DNA of 64,000 bases, taken from NCBI GenBank assembly GCA_024233305.1, contig JACKPV010000025.1, positions 352,354 to 416,353 of the forward strand. The letters are read 5' to 3'. Below are positions 51,188 through 60,618 of this stretch, piece by piece (within the stretch, counting starts at the first letter, position 1; the number at the start of each line of letters is the position of its first letter). Source of the DNA: Verrucomicrobiales bacterium. GTDB taxonomy: Bacteria; Verrucomicrobiota; Verrucomicrobiia; Limisphaerales; J093. Position numbers and translations under genes: made by a program. The notes beneath the pieces were generated by a model. The model searched no databases and was not told where the DNA came from. It saw only the letters and a list, made by a program, of their open reading frames with translations.

Positions 51188-53592
51188 CAGCGGGTTGCCA
51201 TCTCCTTTTCGGGCGGGCGATGCAGGGCGGCGTGGTCGCCGGTGGCGGACTTCAGCCGCCGCACGAGTTTCTGGACGCGGTGGTTGGCAGCGTCGGCCAC
51301 GTAGAGGTTGCCGCGGGAATCCAGGGCAATGCTCCACGGGTTGCTGAATTCGCCCGGAGCGCTGCCGGGTCGCCCGAACACCTCGAGGCTTTCTCCCGCC
51401 GGGTTGAACACCTGGATCCGGCTGTTGCCGAACTCACAGACAATCAGGTTGCCGTCGGCATCCACGCGCACGTCATACGGATAACCGAGTTCACCGGGGC
51501 CCGCGCCCGGGCGACCGATGATCCGCTCGAACGTCCCGTCAGCGGCGAAGACCTGGATGCGATGGTTGCAGGAATCCGCCACGAACAGCCGGTCGCTGGC
51601 GTCGACGCAGAGGCCCTCGGGCCGGTTGAACTGTCCGGGTTCGGAACCAGGCTCACCCAGGACCGCCAGCAGTTTCGAGCCGTCGGGCGTGAACCGCTGC
51701 ACGCGTTCCGCCCGACCGTACTCGCTGACCCAGATCTCGCCCGCGGCGTTCACGGCCACCGCGCGCGGGAACATGACCTGGCCGGGCTCCGTTCCCCGCT
51801 GCCCCCATTGATTGACCAACTCCCCGCTCGGACGGAAATGGTTGAGCCGGGCGTAATGCGGTTCGACGACGATGATGTTCCCAGCGGCATCGACCGCCAT
51901 GCCCTTCGGGCGGCCAAGCACGGTCTCGGGCATCTGCCAGTCCGCGACGTAATGGTCCTCGTGATCGAATCGCTGGACCCGCCCGGTCAGGTCGACGACA
52001 AACAGGTCGTCGTGGCGGTCGACGGTGAGCGAGCGCGGTTTGTTGAATTCGCCCGGTCCCCGTCCGCGGGTGCCGACAATGCTGACCCGCTCGAAGAAGG
52101 CGCTTTGAACCGTGGTGTCCTCGCGGCGATCCCCGCCGCATCCGGCGGTGGCGAGGCTCGCGAGAATGAGAAGTCCGGTTCTGGCGGGGGGAACCGGGCT
52201 GGCAACGACGCGGCGTTGCAGCGATCCGAGGAAACGTCCCAGCGACCACAAGGCCAACGGCAGCACCGCCAACCCGAGCAACAGCACGCAGAGGGCGTTG
52301 ACGTGGTCGTTGTGCCCGTAATGAAGCAGGTTGAAGATCACCAACGGAGTGGTTTCACCGCCGGGCGGCACGACGAGAATCAGGGTTTCGACGTCCCAGA
52401 GGCAGAGCAGATAGGTGAGATACCAGGTCGCGGCCAGTTGCGGTGTCACCTGCGGCCGATGGGCATGCCACCAGAGGCGCCAGCCCGCGGCCCCTTCGAG
52501 CCGCGCCGCGTCGATCAAGTCGGGGTCGCACCCCGTGGCGGCCAGCCGCGCTCCGGCATGTCCCAGGGCGAAGTAGCGCAGGGTGAACGCCACCAGCACC
52601 AACCCCGCGCCGCCCGCCAAGAACCCCAATCCCGCGCGGTTCGCGAGTTCGAGAAGCGCCAGACCGAGCACGACGCCGGGAACCAGGAAAAGCCCCCACG
52701 CGAACCGGGCGAGCGGCAGCCGGCGCGCAAGCCAGCCCAGCCCCAGCACCACGCTGGCAGCGCCGGCCGAATACCCAAGCGAAGTCCACATCGCACGACC
52801 GCCGGTCAGAAGGGCCGGGCCGAGCGAACGCCAGGTTTCGCCGCTGAACAGCAGTTGGCCGAGCGGCGCGGCGAGCGACAACGCCAGCATCCCCGCCAGC
52901 ACCACGGCGGCCGCGGGCCACAACCAAGCCAGCCGTTCACGCCACAACCATCCGCCGACCGCACCCTGCACCCGGGGCCAGGCGACCTCCCGTCGTCGGA
53001 AGGCCCACAGCACCGCCAGCGGCGCAAGGATGAGCGGGATCCCCGCCCTGAACGCCGCAAACGTATCCAGGCGGGTGTTGAATTCGAGCCAGACTTCGGC
53101 GGGCAGCACCCGGACTTGCAGCAACGCGGGCACGGAGAAGTTGTTCAACGCGAGGACAAGCGTGAGCGTCAAGGCGGGTGTCAACCATGGCCAGGCGGAC
53201 GGCAGGAGCAGACGGCGCAGGGCATCGAAACCGGTGAGTTCGGGTTCGACCTCGAAATGTGCCGGTTCGAGCCGACGCCAGGCAGCCACACACGCCAGCG
53301 CGGTGACCGGCCAGAGCATGAGCGCCAGGATCGCGATGGCCCCGGCTTCCGAGTAGAGGTCGAAGGGCAGCCAGGGTCGGAGAATCCCCTTGATGCCGAA
53401 CAGGGACATCCAGGCATTGGTGACCAGGAAGGGAGGCAGCGCGAGCACCAGGACCCCGGCGCCCAGCGCGAGCAGCCGAAGCCGTGGGGCAAGGCCGATC
53501 AGCGCCAGGGCCGCGATCACCCCCAACCCGCCGGCCAGCAGGGTGGCGCCCCCACTGACCCACAGGCTGTTGAGAATCAGGTTCCAGCTCAT
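51187..53592 (-). CDS. ABC-type permease fused to an NHL-repeat propeller
   Basis: This is an 801-residue fusion. Residues 1 to about 465 form a double permease domain of the Fe3+/thiamine transporter type with about twelve hydrophobic segments. A clear EAA-like cytoplasmic loop lies in the second half (DAARLEGAAGWRLWWHAH) and a weaker one in the first (ELTGFDALRRLLLPSAWPW). Next comes a hydrophobic stretch ending in a lipobox, LASLATAGC, with Cys485. Residues about 500-785 are six NHL blades (GEFNKPRSLTVDRHDDLFVV, GQFNRPEGLCVDASDRLFVA, GEFSNPWSIALDSRGNLYVA). The internal lipobox suggests a lipoprotein gene fused to a permease gene; I see no ATG, GTG or TTG in frame just before it. It follows a solute-binding protein gene. 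No ABC ATPase gene is in the window. Confidence 0.82.
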   Translation of the reverse strand: MSWNLILNSLWVSGGATLLAGGLGVIAALALIGLAPRLRLLALGAGVLVLALPPFLVTNAWMSLFGIKGILRPWLPFDLYSEAGAIAILALMLWPVTALACVAAWRRLEPAHFEVEPELTGFDALRRLLLPSAWPWLTPALTLTLVLALNNFSVPALLQVRVLPAEVWLEFNTRLDTFAAFRAGIPLILAPLAVLWAFRRREVAWPRVQGAVGGWLWRERLAWLWPAAAVVLAGMLALSLAAPLGQLLFSGETWRSLGPALLTGGRAMWTSLGYSAGAASVVLGLGWLARRLPLARFAWGLFLVPGVVLGLALLELANRAGLGFLAGGAGLVLVAFTLRYFALGHAGARLAATGCDPDLIDAARLEGAAGWRLWWHAHRPQVTPQLAATWYLTYLLCLWDVETLILVVPPGGETTPLVIFNLLHYGHNDHVNALCVLLLGLAVLPLALWSLGRFLGSLQRRVVASPVPPARTGLLILASLATAGCGGDRREDTTVQSAFFERVSIVGTRGRGPGEFNKPRSLTVDRHDDLFVVDLTGRVQRFDHEDHYVADWQMPETVLGRPKGMAVDAAGNIIVVEPHYARLNHFRPSGELVNQWGQRGTEPGQVMFPRAVAVNAAGEIWVSEYGRAERVQRFTPDGSKLLAVLGEPGSEPGQFNRPEGLCVDASDRLFVADSCNHRIQVFAADGTFERIIGRPGAGPGELGYPYDVRVDADGNLIVCEFGNSRIQVFNPAGESLEVFGRPGSAPGEFSNPWSIALDSRGNLYVADAANHRVQKLVRRLKSATGDHAALHRPPEKEMATR

Positions 53593-53625
53593 CGCGCGTC
53601 CAAATTCATCCGGCGCCGTCCCGGA

Positions 53626-54585
53626 TCACCGCAGGAAGATTGCGCACAGGCGCTGCGTGGTGTCGTCGAGATCCGCCAGCAACCGTTCCCAGTCCGGCTG
53701 CAGGGTTTGGCCGGCCGTCGCGGCCAACCCGGCGCCTTCCAGAGCGCCAACCTCAACCAGCCGTCCGACCACCGCCTCTCCGGCGAGAAACTCGCGCAGT
53801 CGTCCGGCGGCGTCGGCGTGCGGAGCGCCGGCCACGAGGGCCACGGTGTTCGGAATCAGCAACGTCTCGAGACCGATGGGCAGCACCGTGACCGGAGCGC
53901 CTTCCGCCTGCACCACGCGGAAATCGTCCGAGTCGGTCAGACCGATCCAGGCTTCGCCGCGGGCGACCATGCGGGCGACGACCGAATTGCCATCCAGCAC
54001 GAACGCCTGGTTCGCCACCAACCCGCGCGCCCAGGCCTCCCACACGGCCGAGCCCCAGTGTTGTCGGAGCGCCGCAAAGTGCGTGGCGGTGGTGCCGAAG
54101 ATCGGGTAGGCCAGGGCCACCTTCCCGCGCCACACCTCGTTGGTGAGAGCGAGCAGCGAGGGGGGAACGTCCGGCAGGGCCACGAGATTCGTGTTCACGA
54201 TGACGCGGCGGCTGCGCCAACCGAAGGCCGACCACCCGTTGGTGGCGCGGAAGACGCCTTCCGCGGCGAGCTGCCGGGTGCGGAACTCCTCGTTGCCCCA
54301 GAAGACATCGGCGACCGGATGCGCGCGTTCGGCCAGCAGGCGGTTGGCCAGCCCGACGGTTTTTACGGCTTCGCTGTCGTAGACGGCTGCGACCCGAAGA
54401 CCGGTTTCCTGCTCGAACTGCCGGAGCAGGGGCTCGGCATAAACGCGATCCTGGGCGGCATAGACCACGACGTCGGCGCGGCGCGGGCCGCAACCGGTCA
54501 GCAACGCGAGCCACACCATGGCAAGCACCAGGAGCCCGGGAAGGCGGACGGGGGCCAGCGGAATCGGGGATGGTTGCGGGATCAT
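53626..54585 (-). CDS. Extracellular solute-binding lipoprotein, Fe3+-type family
   Basis: This is a 319-residue protein. A lipoprotein signal ends in LALLTGC at about residue 32. The mature part has the periplasmic-binding-protein pattern of the Fe(III)/thiamine class: VVVYAAQDRVYAEPLLRQFE at the start, then VAAVYDSEA, ADVFWGNEEF and GKVALAYPIFGTTATHFAAL, and a C-terminal LREFLAGE segment. It should deliver a ligand to the permease encoded next. The ligand is not readable. ATG 54585 overlaps the stop of the upstream VWA gene (ATGA, 54582-54585), so this transport gene is translationally tied into the MoxR operon. Confidence 0.85.
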   Translation of the reverse strand: MIPQPSPIPLAPVRLPGLLVLAMVWLALLTGCGPRRADVVVYAAQDRVYAEPLLRQFEQETGLRVAAVYDSEAVKTVGLANRLLAERAHPVADVFWGNEEFRTRQLAAEGVFRATNGWSAFGWRSRRVIVNTNLVALPDVPPSLLALTNEVWRGKVALAYPIFGTTATHFAALRQHWGSAVWEAWARGLVANQAFVLDGNSVVARMVARGEAWIGLTDSDDFRVVQAEGAPVTVLPIGLETLLIPNTVALVAGAPHADAAGRLREFLAGEAVVGRLVEVGALEGAGLAATAGQTLQPDWERLLADLDDTTQRLCAIFLR

Positions 54586-56417
54586 GCGGTTCGTTTGTGG
54601 TACCACCACCACTCGAACAGGAGCACCGCCAGACCGGCGGCGGCAAGCCAGCGCCAGAGTTCGAGGTTGGCAAGCCGCTGTTCGGTGGCCTCCGTCCGCG
54701 CGTAGCGCCCGAGCACCAATTCAGCCTGCGGCTGGATGTCGCTTTCGTGCGCATCGAGCAGGTTGGCGCAGTAAAAGAACTCATTGGTCCCGACCGTCAC
54801 CGTGTAGGTGCCGCGTTGGTCAGCGCCGCCGAAGACCACTTCCTGGCTGCCCTCCTCCACGGTGAGGACCGCCTCCGTGCCGTCAGGAGCCTTGATCCGG
54901 GCCTCACGCAGCCCGTCGGGCAGGGCCACGCGCAATGGGTCACCGGCCGCCAACTGGAAGCGCTCCGCGCGGCGGGCGGCGGGATTCAACCATTCGATGG
55001 CATTGGCCATGAAGATGGGAAAGGAAACCCGCAGCGGCCACGTGCTCTGCGTCGTGTCGAACGCGAGCCAGACGAACCGGTCCGGCCCCATTTCGCCGGC
55101 GAGAATCAGCGGGTTGCCGGGCGACTCGACCAGCGGCGCCGCCCACGGCGAAGGACGCGCGGCGATGGCCGAACCGATGGCGACGTTGTCGAAACTGACG
55201 AAACGGAGCAAGGGATGGGTGTTCTTCCAGTCCACAATGGGTGGGGCTTCCAGTTCACCCTGGATCTCCAGCCAGTTGGTCGAAGCCACCCGGATGGCCA
55301 GCACATTTCCGGCGGGCCAGGCCAGCGGGGCGATGCCGTCCAGCACCGTCACATCGAAATCGCCCGCTGCGGCCTCGAACGTCGGCGCGGTGGCAAGTTG
55401 CACCCGCGGAGCCGACAGCAGCGCCCGTTCGAGGAACCGATTGCCAAGGGTCACGAGCAGGACCCGCGCCGGTTCCGGCCGCAAGGCAGGAGCCCAGGCC
55501 TCGTTGTCCAGGGCGAGCGCATCGTCATCGGTGAGACGCAGCGCGAACACCCCGTCGGTTGCCTGTCGCACCGAAAAGACCTGGGACACACTCTCCCGCG
55601 GCCCGAAGGACACCACGCGGCTCTCGACCAGTTGGTCGTCGAAACGCAGCTCGACCCGGGCCTGCGCCGTGTTGGTGGAGGCGTTGATCAGGGTGCCGAA
55701 CACTGCCTGCTGATCCGGATCTTCGGGATGCGAACGCACGTCCATGGCCACGATCCCGCGGTTCTCCGCTCCCTCGCCGATGCGGTGATAGACGAGGTTC
55801 AGCCCCTCGTTTTCGAATTCGTCGAGTCCGGTCAACGCGCCGTCGCTATAAAGGTGGATTTCGGCGTTGCTGAGTTCGCGGGTCAACGATTGCGCCAACC
55901 GGAGGGCATCGAGCATCTGCCCGCGGGATTCCGCCGGTTCGCACCCCCGCAAGGCCCGGCGCAGGGCGGGCTTGTTGCTGGTCGGAGACTGCTTGACCTC
56001 GGTGTTGCCGGCGGCCAGCAACACCGCCATCCGGTCGGTGCGATCCAGGCTGTCGACCAGTTCCAGCGCGCCGTCGCGGGCGGCGTCGAAGCGGGACGGG
56101 GCGACGTCGCGGCTTTGCATCGAGGCGGATCCGTCCAAAATGACCACGAGCAACCGGCCGCCCTTCACTTCGCCGGCGAAGAACGGGCGGGCGAGGGCGA
56201 GCACAACGAGGGCCAGCAGGATGATCTGGAGGAGCAGCAGCCAGTTGCGACGGAGTTTCTGGAAGGGCGCGCTGGCCTGGGTTTCGGCGAGGAATTTCTC
56301 CCACAGCAACGTGCTCGATACCAGGCGGACGACCCGCTTGCGTTTGAGCAGGTAGAACAGGATTACCACCGGGATCGTGGCCGCAAAGGCCAGGGCCAGG
56401 GGGGCGAGAAAGTTCAT
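54582..56417 (-). CDS. BatA-like VWA membrane protein
   Basis: This is a 611-residue protein. It opens with the BatA/aerotolerance N-terminal unit: a first membrane helix (LAPLALAFAATIPVVILFYLL), the basic KRKRVVRL segment and a second helix (WLLLLQIILLALVVLALA). A VWA domain follows with the MIDAS motif DGSASM (VVILDGSASMQSRD). The central part is a long beta-rich region and the C-terminus has a last helix (WLAAAGLAVLLFEWWW). Proteins like this accompany MoxR and DUF58 in many bacteria. ATG 56417 overlaps the DUF58 stop (ATGA, 56414-56417), ruling out the GTG at 56423. Confidence 0.87.
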   Translation of the reverse strand: MNFLAPLALAFAATIPVVILFYLLKRKRVVRLVSSTLLWEKFLAETQASAPFQKLRRNWLLLLQIILLALVVLALARPFFAGEVKGGRLLVVILDGSASMQSRDVAPSRFDAARDGALELVDSLDRTDRMAVLLAAGNTEVKQSPTSNKPALRRALRGCEPAESRGQMLDALRLAQSLTRELSNAEIHLYSDGALTGLDEFENEGLNLVYHRIGEGAENRGIVAMDVRSHPEDPDQQAVFGTLINASTNTAQARVELRFDDQLVESRVVSFGPRESVSQVFSVRQATDGVFALRLTDDDALALDNEAWAPALRPEPARVLLVTLGNRFLERALLSAPRVQLATAPTFEAAAGDFDVTVLDGIAPLAWPAGNVLAIRVASTNWLEIQGELEAPPIVDWKNTHPLLRFVSFDNVAIGSAIAARPSPWAAPLVESPGNPLILAGEMGPDRFVWLAFDTTQSTWPLRVSFPIFMANAIEWLNPAARRAERFQLAAGDPLRVALPDGLREARIKAPDGTEAVLTVEEGSQEVVFGGADQRGTYTVTVGTNEFFYCANLLDAHESDIQPQAELVLGRYARTEATEQRLANLELWRWLAAAGLAVLLFEWWWYHKRTA

Positions 56418-57310
56418 CCCCACACCTCCGCTTCCCGCAACTGCCGGAGCAGCAGCTCCTCAATGGACGTTCCCGAACTGGCCAGGAAGTAGTTGATCCC
56501 GCGGACCGTGCAGAACTCGCGCAAGCGCTGGCAGTAATTGCGCACGGTCTGCTGGTAGGCCGCCAGCCGGTAACGACCGAACGTCACCTCCTGCATGCCG
56601 CCGGTCTCGGCATCGACCAGTCGCAGGTCACCGAAGTTCGTCGGGGCCAGTTCCTCGGGCGCGAGGATGTGAATGGCGGTGACCTGGAACCCCCGCCCGA
56701 GCAGGGCGCGCAAACCGGCTTCGTAACCGGCGGGATCGAGAAAATCGCTGAGGACCACCGCCATGCCGGCCTGCCGGGCCTCAAGCGCGCCACGGCGCAG
56801 GGCGGCGTTCAAGTCGGCTGGTCCGCCCGCCGTCAGGCGGCTCAGGTTGTTGAAGAATCCCAGCGCGGTCTGCCGTCCGCGCACCGAGCGCAGAGCCGCC
56901 CGCACGGGCAACTCCTCGGGACGCTCGGGGAACACGCTCACCGCCACCCGGTCAAAGCCGCACAACGCGACGTATCCCACCGCCGCCGCCACCCGGATGG
57001 CGAAATCGAACTTCCGCGGTTCGCCGAAGGTCATCGATTCGCTGGCATCCAGGAACACGCGCACGGGCAGCTCGCGTTCCTCCTCGTAGAGCTTGAGAAA
57101 AAGGCGGTCGAGGCGACCGAAGAGGTTCCAGTCGAGGTAACGCAGATCGTCCCCGGCGACGTAGTTGCGATGATCGGCGAACTCGACGGAGAGACCGCGG
57201 GCGCGACTGCGGCGTTCGCCTTTCAGCGAACTACGGGCCCGGCGCATGGCCAGCAACTCGAATTGTTCGAGCCGGCGGAGCAGCTGGGGACTGAGGAGCG
57301 CTTCGGGCAT
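56414..57310 (-). CDS. DUF58 protein
   Basis: This is a 298-residue protein of the DUF58 family, a degenerate VWA-fold partner of MoxR ATPases. Signature segments are GERRSRARGLSVEFADHRNY, GDDLRYLDWNLFGRLDRLF and the MIDAS-like DASESM. It has no membrane helix, unlike the longer DUF58 proteins. It lies 11 bases downstream of moxR and overlaps the VWA gene. Confidence 0.92.
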   Translation of the reverse strand: MPEALLSPQLLRRLEQFELLAMRRARSSLKGERRSRARGLSVEFADHRNYVAGDDLRYLDWNLFGRLDRLFLKLYEEERELPVRVFLDASESMTFGEPRKFDFAIRVAAAVGYVALCGFDRVAVSVFPERPEELPVRAALRSVRGRQTALGFFNNLSRLTAGGPADLNAALRRGALEARQAGMAVVLSDFLDPAGYEAGLRALLGRGFQVTAIHILAPEELAPTNFGDLRLVDAETGGMQEVTFGRYRLAAYQQTVRNYCQRLREFCTVRGINYFLASSGTSIEELLLRQLREAEVWG

Positions 57311-57321
57311 GCCGGCACGGG

Positions 57322-58323
57322 CTAGGCCTTCATCGCCTCGGCGTCGCGCGGCACACCCGCCACGATCTGTTCGATGATATGGTCCGTGGTGACCGCTTCG
57401 GCCTCCGCCTCGAAGTTGCGAATCAAGCGGTGCCGCAGGGCGGCGGGCGCCAACGCCTCGATGTCCTCGAAGCTCACGTTCATGCGCCCGTGGGCCAGCG
57501 CCCGCACCTTGCCGGCAAGGATCAGGGTCTGCGCCCCGCGGGGGCTGCTGCCAAAACGCAGGAACTGGCTGGCCACAGGCGCGGCGGCCTCGGTTCCGGG
57601 ATGGGTCGCCTGCACCAACCGCACCACGTAATCCTGCACGTGCGAGGCCACCGGCACTTCCCTCACAAAGCGCTGAAGCTCCAGCAACTTCTCGCGCGTC
57701 ACCACCTGCGCCGCCTGCGGGGTGCTCGTGGCGGTGGTGCGGTTGAGAACCTCGTTGAGTTCCGCCGCCGTCGGATAGCCCACCAGCAGCTTGAAGAAGA
57801 ACCGGTCAAGCTGGGCCTCGGGCAGCGGATACGTCCCCTCCTGGTCGATCGGATTCTGCGTCGCCAGCACGAAGAACGGCTTCTCCAGCCGGCGCATCTC
57901 GCCGCCCGCCGTCACGCTCTGTTCCTGCATTGCCTCAAGCATCGCCGACTGCGTCTTCGGCGTGGCCCGGTTGATTTCGTCCGCCAGCACCAGGTGGGCA
58001 AAGACCGGTCCGTGCTGGAACTCGAATTGCCGCCGTCCCTCGGGCGTTTCCATCACCAGATTGGTGCCGACGATGTCCGCCGGCATCAGGTCGGGGGTGA
58101 ACTGGATGCGGCTGAACGAAAGGTCGAGGACCTCACCCAGCGTGCGCACCAACAGGGTCTTGCCCAGGCCGGGCACGCCTTCGAGCAGCACGTGCCCGCC
58201 GGCGAACAGGGCGATCAGGGTCGCCTCGACGATGTCGGCGTGGCCCACGATCACCTTGCCCACCTCGGTTTGCAGGGCGGTGTAACTCTCCCGAAACGAT
58301 TGGATTTGTGCTTCCGTTGTCAT
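57322..58323 (-). CDS. moxR: MoxR-family AAA+ ATPase
   Basis: This is a 333-residue AAA+ protein. Walker A is GVPGLGKT at residues 49-56 and Walker B is LVLADE at 111-116, followed by the MoxR signature INRATPKTQSAMLEAMQE. A sensor-type VLATQNPIDQEGTYPLPEAQ stretch comes next. MoxR ATPases act as chaperone-like factors for membrane or periplasmic complexes together with VWA proteins. It is second in the operon, 64 bases after the DUF4175-like gene. ATG 58323 is chosen because upstream in-frame sequence is not conserved-looking. Confidence 0.94.
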   Translation of the reverse strand: MTTEAQIQSFRESYTALQTEVGKVIVGHADIVEATLIALFAGGHVLLEGVPGLGKTLLVRTLGEVLDLSFSRIQFTPDLMPADIVGTNLVMETPEGRRQFEFQHGPVFAHLVLADEINRATPKTQSAMLEAMQEQSVTAGGEMRRLEKPFFVLATQNPIDQEGTYPLPEAQLDRFFFKLLVGYPTAAELNEVLNRTTATSTPQAAQVVTREKLLELQRFVREVPVASHVQDYVVRLVQATHPGTEAAAPVASQFLRFGSSPRGAQTLILAGKVRALAHGRMNVSFEDIEALAPAALRHRLIRNFEAEAEAVTTDHIIEQIVAGVPRDAEAMKA

Positions 58324-58387
58324 CTGGCAGTTCGGCAAAAGGCCGTTCGATCTCCGGGGCGGCGCGGACACCGGCGGGCGGCGCGGG

Positions 58388-60319
58388 TCAGAGATCGTCG
58401 AAGTAGTTGCGCACGGCCCCCTGGTAGGCGCGCGGGATTTCGTCCTGGCTCAGGGCGCTCTGGGCCTCGGTCTGCGCCGCCGAAACCGCCTCCTGCAACG
58501 CCACCCGGCTCTGGCCCTTGATGCTCACCCCCTTGAGCGTGATGCTGGGCATCGGGCCGCCGGGATTGAACTGGCCCTTGACGCGCGTAGGCAGCAGTCC
58601 TTCGGGAGGGTTACCCTCGCCACGATCAGTGAGACCGCGCGGGTCGAGGTCGGGGCGCTCGATGCCGCTGTTGTCCCAAAGGCCGGTGTCCTGCGGGGTC
58701 ATGGTGAGCGAATCATCACCCCAGGTACCGACGCCGCGCCCCGGTTTGCCGCCCGGCTTGGTGCCCGCCTTCTGGCCGAGACCCTGGCATTGTCCCCAAC
58801 AATTGCCGTTACCCACACACATCTGGGCGCGTTTGAGGGCGTCCAGGGTGGATTGCAGATCCTGGGCGTCGGCGAGTTGCTGCATCAAATCCTCGAGTTC
58901 CTTGGCAGCCGCGTTCATCGACCCGGCAGCCTGCCCCGCTTGACCCGCCTGCATCTGCTGCAACCCCTGCTTGAGCAGGTCCTGGACCTTCCCGTACTGG
59001 CCGGCGGGAGCGAGTGCCTCGGACAGCTCCTTCATCATCTGCTGCATCTTCTCGGGGGAGGTCTGCCCGGACATCAATTCCTTCGCCATCTGCCGGAGGC
59101 GGGAACTGGCGGGGGCGGCCTGGCCGCGTTCGAGCTGTTCTTTCAGATTCTTGCCCAGCTGCGCCGCTTGCTGCTGCATCTGCTTCATCGCCTGCGCCAT
59201 GTTCAGCAGCTGCTGCAGATCCTCGGAAGCGACGTCGAGGTTCTTCAACATCTGGTCGATTTGGCCGGCCTTGAGCGCCTCGAGGGCAGCTTCGAGGCCC
59301 GGCAACGAAGCGCCAAGATCGGCGGCCATCCGGGCCATGTCAGCCAGCGAATCCGCCAGGTCGGCCTGCGCGGCGTCCTGTCCCTCCGAACCCGCGCCCA
59401 TCTGGGAGGCGGCGCGCTGGGCCTTGCGGAGGGCGTCCGCCAGTTTCTCGAGTCCACCGGCATCCGGCGTCTTGCCGTTCATCTGCCGTTGCAACGCCTC
59501 GATCTGCTGTTCGAGATCCTGGGCCGAGGCGGGGGTGTTGGCGTCCGAGGAACGGGCGGAACGTTCCATCGCGCGGAGGGCGGGTTTCTGGCCCATTTCC
59601 CGCAACTGGTCTTCCACGTGCTCGGTCAACTTCGCGAGGTCCCGCAACGCTTCCTCCTTCCCGAGGGGCCGCCGCACCATCTGTTTGCCGAGTTCCTCGA
59701 CCGCTTCGAGGGATTTCTCCGTCGCCTCAAGCACCGGCTGCCGTTTCTCAAGAGTGCGGCGGGTAAGTTCGACCAGGCGTTGGCCGGCCTCCCTGGCCGC
59801 CTGGCGCTCGCGTTCCTGCTGGAGGTGGGTGGCGCTGCGATATTCGGGGACGAAGCCCAGTCCTGCGCCAAGCGCCAGCACCAGCACGGTGTAGCGCGCG
59901 GTGCGCGGCAGGTGATGGGGCAGAAGTGCCCGCAGGTTGACAACGTCGAGCCGCCGCGCCGCGTCCGCCACCACCAGCTGTCCCCAGGAGGAGTTGTCCT
60001 GGCGGTGGTTCAGTTCGACCGCCGTGCTCAGCCGCTCCTGAAAGCCTTGACGCAAATCGAGCCAGCGGGCAGTCGCCAGCGGGGATTCGGCCCGCATCCA
60101 GCCGGCAGCGAAGCCGATCAGCGGCGCTAGAACCCCCAGGACGCCCCCCCAGCCGAGGCTGGCCACGGGAAGGGGGAACGCCTTGTAGAGACCGAGCACG
60201 ACCAACCAGCCGGCGCCACCCAGCAGCAGTCCAAACCAGAAGCCGCGCCACGCCCGCTGCCAGCGCCGCCGTCGACCGGCCCGCCGCAGCACTTCGTCGA
60301 TCTGTTCAAATCCGGCCAT
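58388..60319 (-). CDS. DUF4175-like membrane/coiled-coil protein
   Basis: This is a 643-residue protein and the first gene of the MoxR operon. There are two adjacent N-terminal membrane helices (FGLLLGGAGWLVVLGLY and VLGVLAPLIGFAAG) and a third near residue 145 (ARYTVLVLALGAGLGF). A long Gln/Met/Lys-rich helical region up to about residue 500 follows (EQQIEALQRQMNG, MAQAMKQMQQQAAQLGKNLK), most likely coiled coil. The tail is Gly/Pro-rich and includes a short cysteine cluster (CVGNGNCWGQC). DUF4175 proteins sit at the head of MoxR operons in several phyla. Function is unknown. Confidence 0.8.
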   Translation of the reverse strand: MAGFEQIDEVLRRAGRRRRWQRAWRGFWFGLLLGGAGWLVVLGLYKAFPLPVASLGWGGVLGVLAPLIGFAAGWMRAESPLATARWLDLRQGFQERLSTAVELNHRQDNSSWGQLVVADAARRLDVVNLRALLPHHLPRTARYTVLVLALGAGLGFVPEYRSATHLQQERERQAAREAGQRLVELTRRTLEKRQPVLEATEKSLEAVEELGKQMVRRPLGKEEALRDLAKLTEHVEDQLREMGQKPALRAMERSARSSDANTPASAQDLEQQIEALQRQMNGKTPDAGGLEKLADALRKAQRAASQMGAGSEGQDAAQADLADSLADMARMAADLGASLPGLEAALEALKAGQIDQMLKNLDVASEDLQQLLNMAQAMKQMQQQAAQLGKNLKEQLERGQAAPASSRLRQMAKELMSGQTSPEKMQQMMKELSEALAPAGQYGKVQDLLKQGLQQMQAGQAGQAAGSMNAAAKELEDLMQQLADAQDLQSTLDALKRAQMCVGNGNCWGQCQGLGQKAGTKPGGKPGRGVGTWGDDSLTMTPQDTGLWDNSGIERPDLDPRGLTDRGEGNPPEGLLPTRVKGQFNPGGPMPSITLKGVSIKGQSRVALQEAVSAAQTEAQSALSQDEIPRAYQGAVRNYFDDL

Positions 60320-60372
60320 GCGTGGCGCTAAAGTGCTTCAAACCCGGCGGCTTCGCCAGCCCAAACCCGGGC

Positions 60373-60618
60373 CTATTGACGCTCGTATTCGCCCTTGCTG
60401 ACCCGCTTGAGCACGGTGAAGCCGGCCTTCTTGGCGTCCGAAATCGACAGCGGTTTCGTGATTTTCGGGGTGTTGAAGGCCGAGTAGACGCGGCGCACGG
60501 GCTTCTTGCAAGCCGGGCACTGGGTCAGCGGCTGGGCGGAAAGCGGGCGTCGCAGGGTAAAATGACCTCCACACACGACGCATTCCCCGTCCGTCAGTTC
60601 GTATTCGTACAGCGGCAT
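60373..60618 (-). CDS. FmdB-type zinc ribbon protein
   Basis: This is an 81-residue protein starting MPLYEYELTDG, as FmdB-like proteins do. A zinc ribbon follows, made of CVVC and CPAC knuckles. The C-terminus is short and basic (FTVLKRVSKGEYERQ). The family is often called a putative regulator, but binding partners are unknown. It lies 54 bases downstream of the DUF4175-like gene's far side with opposite neighbours and is probably a single-gene unit. Confidence 0.85.
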   Translation of the reverse strand: MPLYEYELTDGECVVCGGHFTLRRPLSAQPLTQCPACKKPVRRVYSAFNTPKITKPLSISDAKKAGFTVLKRVSKGEYERQ

